Below, piece by piece: positions 32,513 to 37,743 of a stretch of 37,743 nucleotides of DNA; positions within the stretch are counted from its first letter, which is position 1, and each line of letters opens with the position of its first letter. The position numbers and the translations under genes were made by a program. Source of the stretch: Hyphomicrobiales bacterium (GTDB taxonomy: Bacteria; Pseudomonadota; Alphaproteobacteria; Rhizobiales; Beijerinckiaceae); assembly GCA_003241815.1 (NCBI GenBank), contig QBLV01000027.1, forward strand, positions 1 to 37,743. Reading direction: 5' to 3'. Below the pieces are notes generated by a model, which was not told the origin of the DNA, made no database searches, and saw nothing but the letters and a program-made list of their open reading frames with translations.

Positions 32513-33667
32513 TCAGCCGTGCCCCGCCTTGAGCGCCTGATCCAGATCCGCATAGAGATCCTCGAGATCCTCGATTCCAGTCGAGAGTCGCAGCAGGTCC
32601 GGCGGGCAGGGCGAGCCGGCGCCCTCGATCGAGGCGCGATGCTCGATCAGGCTTTCGACGCCGCCGAGCGAGGTCGCCCGCTTGTAGAGCTCGACATGTG
32701 CCGCCGCCTTGACCGCGGCCCCCTCACCACCGACGACCTGAACGGAGAGCATGTAGCCGAAGCCTCCCTCCATCTGGCGCGCGGCGATGTCGTGGCCGGG
32801 ATGCTGCGGCAGGCCCGGATAGAGCACGCGCGCCACCAGCGGATGGGCCGACAGCCGCTGAGCCAGCGCCATCGCCGAGGCGCTCTGGCGCTCCTGCCGG
32901 ACATGGAGCGTGCGCATGCCGCGCATCAGCAGATAGGCCTCGAACGGCCCGAGAATCCCGCCCTGCCCCTTGCGCACGGTTTTGATGCGATTCCAGAATT
33001 CGTCGTCCTCGCGGGCGCAGAGCGCGCCGGCGACCACATCGGAATGACCGTTCAGAACCTTCGTCGCGGCATGCATGACGATATCGGCACCCAGCAGCAG
33101 CGGCCGCGTATGCACTGGCGAGGCGCAGGTCGAATCCACCGCGAGCTTCGCGCCAGCCTTGTGGGCGATCTCGGCGGCGCCCGCGATATCTGTGATCGTC
33201 CAGAGCGGATTCGAGGGCGTCTCGGCCCAGACCAGCTTGGTCTTGCCGGGCTTCACGGCCCCGGCCAGCGCGGCGAGATCATCGGTCTCGACGAAATCGA
33301 TCACCAGGCCCCAGCGTGTCGCCTCGGTCAGGAGCCAGGAGCGCAGCGCCCAGTACATCACCTTGGAGGCCACGACGTGGTCGCCCGGCGACAGTGCCTG
33401 GAACACGGCGGTCGCCGCCGCCATGCCCGAGCCGAACAAGAGCGCGCCGGCCTTGGCCTGCTCCAGCATGGCCAGCACGCTCTCGGCCTCGCGCGTCGTC
33501 TCGTTGTCGGGCCGGCCATAGATGAAGCCGCCGGAATAGCCGTTGTCCGCGTCGCGGATATAGGTTGTCGAGACATGGATCGGCGGCACGACGCCCTTGG
33601 TCAGCGGGTCGATCTTGCCCATCGCCTGCGCGGCGAGAGAGCGGGGGTGCAACGGACGCTGGGGCAT
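32513..33667 (-). CDS. trans-sulfuration PLP enzyme, cystathionine lyase/gamma-synthase type
   Basis: A 384-residue member of the Cys/Met metabolism PLP family (fold type I). The N-terminal VPPIHVSTTYIRD and YGRPDNETTREAES blocks, the phosphate-binding LFGSGMAAATAVF, the Asp in AVDSTCASPVHTRPL and the Schiff-base Lys203 in HAATKVLNGHSDVVAG are all present. The family covers cystathionine gamma-synthase, cystathionine beta/gamma-lyases, O-acetylhomoserine sulfhydrylase and methionine gamma-lyase, and I cannot separate these by eye. The start at 33667 (MPQRPLHPRS) fits the family N-terminus although the ribosome-binding site is poor; the frame stays open upstream to 33988 but overlaps tspO. It is divergent from tspO. 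Confidence 0.9.
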   Translation of the reverse strand: MPQRPLHPRSLAAQAMGKIDPLTKGVVPPIHVSTTYIRDADNGYSGGFIYGRPDNETTREAESVLAMLEQAKAGALLFGSGMAAATAVFQALSPGDHVVASKVMYWALRSWLLTEATRWGLVIDFVETDDLAALAGAVKPGKTKLVWAETPSNPLWTITDIAGAAEIAHKAGAKLAVDSTCASPVHTRPLLLGADIVMHAATKVLNGHSDVVAGALCAREDDEFWNRIKTVRKGQGGILGPFEAYLLMRGMRTLHVRQERQSASAMALAQRLSAHPLVARVLYPGLPQHPGHDIAARQMEGGFGYMLSVQVVGGEGAAVKAAAHVELYKRATSLGGVESLIEHRASIEGAGSPCPPDLLRLSTGIEDLEDLYADLDQALKAGHG

Positions 33668-33779
33668 GAGAAATCCGATAAAGTTCCATGAGGGACTGGA
33701 ATGACATCTGACGCAGGCGCATGCCGGGCGCAAGGCTGCGGCCCTTGTACTGACTGCAACCGGCCCCCATCCTCCGCTC

Positions 33780-34280
33780 ATGAGCACCGCCGATCCAGCC
33801 CCGCCTTTCGCCCGCCGGCCATTCTGGCTCGATCTCCTGATCGCGGTCGTGCCCGTCGTGATCGTCTCCGCGATCGGCAGCGCCGTGACCGTGCCGCAGA
33901 TTCCGGGCTGGTATGCGGGGCTTTCCAAGCCGCCCTTCAACCCGCCGAACTGGCTTTTCGCGCCGGTCTGGACGACGCTCTTCGCCATGATGGCCTATGC
34001 GGTCTTCCGCATCCTGCGGCAGCCCCTGGAGAGACGAGGCGCGCTCATCGCCTATCACGTCCAGCTTGCGCTCAACCTCGCCTGGTCCTGCGTCTTCTTC
34101 GGGCTGAACAGCCCGCTCGGCGGCATACTCGTCATCCTGCCGCTGCTGGTCATGATCCTCGTCACGATCGCGGCCTTCGCCCGGCTGGATCGGATCTCGG
34201 CGGCGCTGCTTTGGCCCTATGCCGCCTGGGTGTCCTTCGCCACCCTGCTCACCGTTTCGATCTGGTGGCTAAACCGCTGA
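33780..34280 (+). CDS. tspO: TspO/MBR family protein (tryptophan-rich sensory protein)
   Basis: A 166-residue, five-helix membrane protein. Conserved features: PGWYAGLSKPPFNPPNWLFA followed by PVWTTLFAMMAYA in the first half, the AYHVQLALNLAWSCVFFGLN block in the third and fourth helices, and the final AAWVSFATLLTVSIWWLN. TspO proteins bind porphyrins and sterols and tune photosynthesis or stress genes in alphaproteobacteria. The start ATG 33780 is the first in frame. It is divergent from the PLP-enzyme gene and converges with the response regulator gene 13 bases away. Confidence 0.94.
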   Translation: MSTADPAPPFARRPFWLDLLIAVVPVVIVSAIGSAVTVPQIPGWYAGLSKPPFNPPNWLFAPVWTTLFAMMAYAVFRILRQPLERRGALIAYHVQLALNLAWSCVFFGLNSPLGGILVILPLLVMILVTIAAFARLDRISAALLWPYAAWVSFATLLTVSIWWLNR

Positions 34281-34293
34281 CGCCGCCTTGGCA

Positions 34294-34668
34294 TCACCCG
34301 ATCGAGCGCTCGATCACCTTCATTACCGTTTCCCGCAAGTCGGCGATGGTGAAGGGCTTGGCCATCACCTCGGATACGATCGCCTCCAGGCTTCGGGCCC
34401 GCTCCCGCTGCTCGGCATAGCCCGTCATCAGCATGATCGTGAGGTCGGGAAAGGCCTGCTTGGCGGCCAGGGCCAGCGCGATCCCGTCCATCAGCGGCAT
34501 ACGGATATCGGTCAGAAGCAGGTCGAAACGACCCTGCTCGGCGATCAGCGTGTCCAGCGCCTCGGCGCCGTCGGCCGCCGTCAGGCAGGTATGGCCGTCC
34601 ATCGTCAGCCCGCGCGCCACCAGCGTCCGCAGGGGTTCCTCGTCGTCGACGACCAGAATGCGTGACAT
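34294..34668 (-). CDS. single-domain response regulator (CheY/CpdR-like)
   Basis: A 124-residue receiver domain with no output domain. The acidic pocket is VVDDEE at residues 6-11, the phosphoacceptor is Asp54 in LLTDIRMPLMDG, the switch Thr is in MLMTGYA and the Lys is in MAKPF. Among alphaproteobacterial single-domain regulators it most resembles CpdR (LLLTDI-MP-MDGI...SKPF), which when unphosphorylated directs ClpXP to substrates, but DivK-like or CheY-like roles are possible. It starts 3 bases after hpt ends and so is very probably co-transcribed with it. No histidine kinase is nearby. Confidence 0.92.
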   Translation of the reverse strand: MSRILVVDDEEPLRTLVARGLTMDGHTCLTAADGAEALDTLIAEQGRFDLLLTDIRMPLMDGIALALAAKQAFPDLTIMLMTGYAEQRERARSLEAIVSEVMAKPFTIADLRETVMKVIERSIG

Positions 34669-34671
34669 CTC

Positions 34672-35232
34672 TCAGATCCCGGGCAGGCCGGCCTGATCGG
34701 CCGTCTCGATGACACCGACGAAGGGCAGCTGCCTGTAGGCGTGCGCGACGTCCATGCCGTATCCGACGACGAAATAGTCGGGACATTCGAATCCGACATA
34801 TTCGGCTGTGATGTTGACCGCGCGCTTGCCGGGCTTCTGAAGCAGCACAGCAGATGACACCTTCGCCGCGCCGCGCGCCGCCAGCAGATCCTTGGCGAAG
34901 GCGAGCGTGCGGCCCGATTCGAGAATGTCGTCGACGAGCAGGACCTCGCGGCCTCGGACATCGCTTTGCACGTCGCGCAGGATCTCGACCTGACCCGACG
35001 ACACGGTCGCGGCCCGATAACTCGACAGATGCACGAACTCGACCTGCGGCGTCATGCCGACCCGGTGCATGGCGCGGATCAGGTCCGCGACAAACATGAA
35101 ACTGCCCTTGAGCACGGCGACCACGAGCAGATCGGCAGGCGCCGTCGCCGCGATGGCCTGCGCCATCTCCGCGTTGCGGCTCGCGATCGCAGCCTCGTCG
35201 TAAAGCACCCTGATGCGCCGTGGCTCGGGCAT
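34672..35232 (-). CDS. hpt: hypoxanthine phosphoribosyltransferase
   Basis: A 186-residue type I phosphoribosyltransferase that salvages hypoxanthine (and guanine) with PRPP. The PRPP loop is REVLLVDDILESGRTLAFAK. The pyrophosphate-binding segment VAVLKGSFMFVADLIRAM and the purine-contacting end FVVGYGMDVAHAYRQLPFVG are as in bacterial HPRTs. ATG 35232 has AGGA ten bases upstream; a GTG eight codons earlier is an alternative. It is followed without a gap by the response regulator gene. Confidence 0.95.
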   Translation of the reverse strand: MPEPRRIRVLYDEAAIASRNAEMAQAIAATAPADLLVVAVLKGSFMFVADLIRAMHRVGMTPQVEFVHLSSYRAATVSSGQVEILRDVQSDVRGREVLLVDDILESGRTLAFAKDLLAARGAAKVSSAVLLQKPGKRAVNITAEYVGFECPDYFVVGYGMDVAHAYRQLPFVGVIETADQAGLPGI

Positions 35233-35311
35233 GGTTTCATCGTCCTTTCGCGGCACGCAGCCGCCCGGCCTCCGAGAGCCCGGGTCATCGCGCGATTCAT
35301 TGGCGGTTTCG

Positions 35312-35342
35312 CCCTGTCAGGAGATTTAGAGCGCCTGACGGG
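35312..35342 (-). terminator. hairpin between the zinc-ribbon gene and hpt
   Basis: The inverted repeat ccctgtcagg...cctgacggg, with a 12-base AT-containing loop, lies in the 155-base gap downstream of the zinc-ribbon gene and upstream of hpt. It could end the former or form part of the hpt leader. One base is unpaired. Confidence 0.35.
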
Positions 35343-35387
35343 AACTGGATAGGGCTGCACGCCAAAAGCGGCAGGGTGCAGCGCAAT

Positions 35388-36155
35388 TCAGCGCAGGCTG
35401 GCGGCGCTGACCGGCCCTGATGAGGCAAAGCGTACCAACACGGTATGACCGGCAGCCGGCGGCGCCGCGAGCCTGGCCCGGAAGCGTATCAGCTCGGAGG
35501 GCTCCAGCTCCGGGCGCGGCGGATCGGTCTTCCAGCTGTACAGCGTCTGCCCGGCGGCATCTTTCACAGCGACCTCGATCGGCGGCACCTTCGCGTTGCC
35601 CCGCGTGACATTGGTCACATCGCCCTCGACCACGAGGAAGCGGCCGGAGCCGTCCTCGACCAGACCGCTATCGATCGAGCTCAGCTTCAGGCCGCGGACA
35701 TTGACAGGAAATCCCAGTGTCTCGAAAACCGAGGCGAGTTGCGGCGCACTGCGCGCAGCCCGGTCGCGCTGCCAGACCAGGACGCCGAGCAGAGCAAGCC
35801 CCACCAGAGAAAGCGTTGCGACACGGACCGCGCCAACCGGCGTCTTTTTGGCCTTTCCGGAGACCTGGCGTGAACGACCGGCACCGCGCCTGCCGCCTGG
35901 GGGCGGGGCCTCGGCGGACTCGACGCCTTGCTCGGCAGCCAGAGCCGAGACCTGCGCCTCGATCGCCGCGGCCTGCTCCAGCTCCGCGTTCAACAGCGCC
36001 TGCGTCTCCTCGGCGGTCGGAGCGTCTGGAAACGCCTCGGGCACGACATGCCAAGAGGTCTGGCAGTTCGCGCAGCGCACCTTGCGGCCCTCGGTGCCGA
36101 GCTTGGCGACATCGAGTTCATAGCGGCTGGCACAGGAGGGGCAGACAATGAGCAT
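35388..36155 (-). CDS. MJ0042 zinc-ribbon and DUF3426 membrane protein
   Basis: A 255-residue protein with an N-terminal MJ0042-type zinc ribbon (Cys5, Cys8, Cys28, Cys31; IVCPSCASRY and VRCANCQTSWHV). A low-complexity Ala/Glu segment and a basic stretch follow. A single membrane helix (VRVATLSLVGLALLGVLVW, about residues 111-129) precedes a C-terminal DUF3426-type beta domain (VVEGDVTNVTRGNAKVPPIE). The zinc ribbon is cytoplasmic and the beta domain periplasmic by the positive-inside rule. The function is unknown, but it is commonly placed divergently from ftsE in Hyphomicrobiales, as here, which suggests a link to the cell envelope. Confidence 0.88.
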   Translation of the reverse strand: MLIVCPSCASRYELDVAKLGTEGRKVRCANCQTSWHVVPEAFPDAPTAEETQALLNAELEQAAAIEAQVSALAAEQGVESAEAPPPGGRRGAGRSRQVSGKAKKTPVGAVRVATLSLVGLALLGVLVWQRDRAARSAPQLASVFETLGFPVNVRGLKLSSIDSGLVEDGSGRFLVVEGDVTNVTRGNAKVPPIEVAVKDAAGQTLYSWKTDPPRPELEPSELIRFRARLAAPPAAGHTVLVRFASSGPVSAASLR

Positions 36156-36446
36156 GGCGGTGGCCGGACGGCTCCTTGGCGTAGCGGATCGAGTCGCGGA
36201 CCAGCGGGTGTCGTGTAGGCTGGCGGCTTGGCCAAACCTTCACTGACAGGGCCGCCGATTCAACCCCAAGCGTCCGCTGCCGCGAACGTCTGCCTTATTG
36301 GCCGGTTTATGGTTAACGCCTCGTGAAGATATCTGCGCCATGCTCCGCTTCGCGCGGCTTTCCGATCGGCCGGGCAAGAGGTGTAGGATCGGGATGAGAT
36401 TCGCGGATCGCGGGATTCGCACAGAGCGCGCGCAGGGACATCACGA

Positions 36447-37106
36447 TTGGTTCGGTTCGAAAATGTCGGCCTGCGATATGGCATGGGCCCGGAGGTGCTG
36501 AAGGACATCAACTTCAGCATCGCGCCGCGTTCGTTCCAGTATCTCACCGGCCCGTCGGGCGCCGGCAAGACGACGCTGATGCGGCTTATCCTGATGGCCC
36601 TGAAGCCGACGCGCGGCCTCGTCAACCTGTTCGGGCAGGACGTCTCGCGGCTCGATGCGGCGACCCTGACGGCCTTTCGTCGCCGCATGGGCGTCGTCTT
36701 CCAGGATTTCCGCCTGCTCGATCACCTGACTGTCTACGAGAACGTCTCGCTGCCGTTGCGCGTGCTCGGCAAGGAGGAGACGAGCTACCGTGCCGAGGTC
36801 GTCGAGCTGCTGCGCTGGGTCGGCCTGGGAGAACGCATGCATGCCGTGCCGCCCGTGCTCTCGGGCGGCGAGAAGCAGCGCGCCGCGATCGCGCGTGCGT
36901 TGATCGGCCGGCCCGAGCTGCTGCTTGCCGACGAGCCGACCGGCAATGTCGATCCTGGCCTCGGCCGCCGCCTGCTGCGCCTGTTCATGGAGCTGCAGTC
37001 GCTCGGCACCGCCGTCGTCATCGCGACCCATGATCTCGGCCTGATGGAGCTCTACGACGCGCCGCGGCTCGTCCTCGCCGACGGCCATCTCCATGTCGAT
37101 TCCTGA
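36447..37106 (+). CDS. ftsE: cell division ATP-binding protein FtsE
   Basis: A 219-residue ATPase of the divisome FtsEX complex, which transmits ATP hydrolysis through FtsX to periplasmic murein hydrolases. Walker A is GPSGAGKTT (about 35-43), the Q-loop is VVFQDFRLLDHLTVYEN (the DFRLL element is typical of FtsE), the signature is LSGGEKQR, Walker B is LLLADEPTGNVD and the switch His is in IATHD. The start is TTG 36447 with AGGGA upstream, and the next in-frame Met would remove conserved sequence. It is immediately followed by ftsX. The 291-base divergent region to the zinc-ribbon gene contains a TTAACCAT-type motif at 36310-36317. Confidence 0.95.
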   Translation: MVRFENVGLRYGMGPEVLKDINFSIAPRSFQYLTGPSGAGKTTLMRLILMALKPTRGLVNLFGQDVSRLDAATLTAFRRRMGVVFQDFRLLDHLTVYENVSLPLRVLGKEETSYRAEVVELLRWVGLGERMHAVPPVLSGGEKQRAAIARALIGRPELLLADEPTGNVDPGLGRRLLRLFMELQSLGTAVVIATHDLGLMELYDAPRLVLADGHLHVDS

Positions 37107-37110
37107 CCCC

Positions 37111-37743
37111 ATGGCGATGCCGGAATCAGGCGGCCGCGAGTTCGAACCGCAGGAGCGGGCGCTGCCGAACAATCTGCGGCGCGAGCAGCCGCTCGTCCCG
37201 GTCGATTCCGTCGCCGGCCGCGCGCTGATGGCAGTGATCGCGATCCTGACCTTTCTCGCAGCGCTGAGCGCAGGCGCCGCCGTGCTCGCCGCCCGCGCCT
37301 CCGAGCAATGGCGCGGCGCCGTCGCCAACGAGATGACGGTCCAGATCCGGCCGGATTCGCGCCGCGACATCGAGGCCGACATCGCGCGCGCCGTCGCCAT
37401 GGCCCAGGCCACGCAGGGCATCGAGTCCGTGCGCGCGGTGCCGAGGGCCGAATCTGACAAATTGCTTGAACCCTGGCTCGGCACGGGGCTCGATCTGGTC
37501 GAGCTACCGGTGCCCAGGCTGATCGTGCTCAGGCTGAGATCCGGCACGGGCCCGGATCTTGCTGCCTTTGGGGCAGCGTTGCGGCGCGAGGTTCCAACCG
37601 CGATCCTCGACGACCACCGCCTCTGGGTCCGTAGGCTCTCGACCATGGCAAGCACCATCATCCTCTCCGGCGCTGCAATCGTCCTGCTGGTCTTGGCAGC
37701 GGCGGCACTGGCGGTCGGCTTTGCCACGCGCGGCGCCATGGCC
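37111..37743 (+). CDS. ftsX: cell division protein FtsX, N-terminal part (runs off window)
   Basis: The first 211 codons of the FtsX permease-like subunit, open to the window end. A Pro/Arg-rich cytoplasmic tail (about 45 residues) is followed by helix one (LMAVIAILTFLAALSAGAAV) and a periplasmic domain that includes ANEMTVQIRPDSRRDIEADI and RAVPRAESDKLLEPWLG. The second helix starts at IILSGAAIVLLVLAAAALAV, followed by GFATRGAM. The cytoplasmic loop, the last two helices and the C-terminus lie outside. The start is uncertain: ATG 37111 and ATG 37117 follow the ftsE stop, while ATG 37093 overlaps ftsE; none has a strong ribosome-binding site. It forms an operon with ftsE. Confidence 0.9.
   Translation, partial: MAMPESGGREFEPQERALPNNLRREQPLVPVDSVAGRALMAVIAILTFLAALSAGAAVLAARASEQWRGAVANEMTVQIRPDSRRDIEADIARAVAMAQATQGIESVRAVPRAESDKLLEPWLGTGLDLVELPVPRLIVLRLRSGTGPDLAAFGAALRREVPTAILDDHRLWVRRLSTMASTIILSGAAIVLLVLAAAALAVGFATRGAMA

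Noticed and set aside
33668-33779. A SAM-type riboswitch upstream of the trans-sulfuration enzyme gene
   Set aside because: The 112-base leader shared with tspO does not show the conserved core of the SAM-II class common in alphaproteobacteria, or of other SAM riboswitches I know.
33668-33988. N-terminal extension of the trans-sulfuration enzyme to 33988
   Set aside because: The frame stays open, but the extension overlaps tspO on the other strand and has no similarity to the family, whose proteins begin near MPQRPLHPRS.
36441-37739. A 432-codon open frame on the - strand opposite ftsE and ftsX
   Set aside because: It is antisense to two clearly conserved division genes and its product has no recognisable motif.

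Overview
The window is high-GC, densely coded DNA typical of an alphaproteobacterium, most likely a Hyphomicrobiales member of the Bosea/Methylobacterium kind. This placement is inferred from gene content: an ftsEX pair divergent from an MJ0042 zinc-ribbon/DUF3426 gene, hpt next to a single-domain response regulator, CUT1 sugar-type ABC operons, and imperfect palindromic repeats of the GTCAT-CCCGGAC type. No complete tRNA, rRNA or CRISPR array was seen.

Layout. (1) 1-2135 looks like the right-hand end of a mobile or accessory segment: the 3' end of an IS630-type transposase, a hypothetical gene whose 5' end abuts the IS, a SRAP (HMCES/YedK) gene, a DUF982 gene, and then a 16-19 nt sequence identical in form to a tRNA 3' end, a candidate attachment-site scar. 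(2) 2289-4344 holds a PHB-depolymerase-like esterase divergent from an Asp/Glu/hydantoin-racemase homologue that lacks the second catalytic cysteine. (3) 4357-14155 is a sugar or sugar-acid locus: two beta-hydroxyacid dehydrogenases (one LtnD-like), a LacI regulator, a complete CUT1 ABC transporter (ATPase, Tat-type binding protein, two permeases), a GntR/FadR regulator flanked by two near-identical operator-like sites, and a D-2-hydroxyacid dehydrogenase, followed by a two-domain AprI/Inh-type inhibitor and a DUF533 protein. (4) 16388-22143 contains a DPPR-synthase-like UbiA enzyme translationally coupled to a DprE1-like oxidase, and, on the other strand, an operon of an ArnE/EmrE-like small transporter, a 37-residue mini-protein, an extended SDR and a class III aminotransferase. 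Together they suggest a polyprenyl-linked (amino)pentose pathway. This is the best candidate here for an undescribed system. (5) 22493-26083 has a 5' remnant of a cyanase gene, a glutathione transferase, a conserved unknown, a 24-residue membrane peptide and an ABC-2 exporter pair. (6) 26099-37743 is mostly housekeeping: a chemoreceptor, RF3, OmpW (with a perfect FNR/FixK box upstream), a divergent Lrp regulator and cysteine dioxygenase, a GH19 lytic enzyme, a Cys/Met-metabolism PLP enzyme, TspO, hpt with a response regulator, the zinc-ribbon protein, ftsE and the first part of ftsX.

Genes likely to act together: the ABC transporter with its dehydrogenases and the GntR regulator; the UbiA/DprE1 pair, possibly with the transporter-SDR-aminotransferase operon; the ABC-2 pair; Lrp with cysteine dioxygenase; hpt with the response regulator; and ftsEX. 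Start codons were chosen by ribosome-binding site and family length and remain provisional where stated. All functional names rest on motif recognition by eye, not on a database search.
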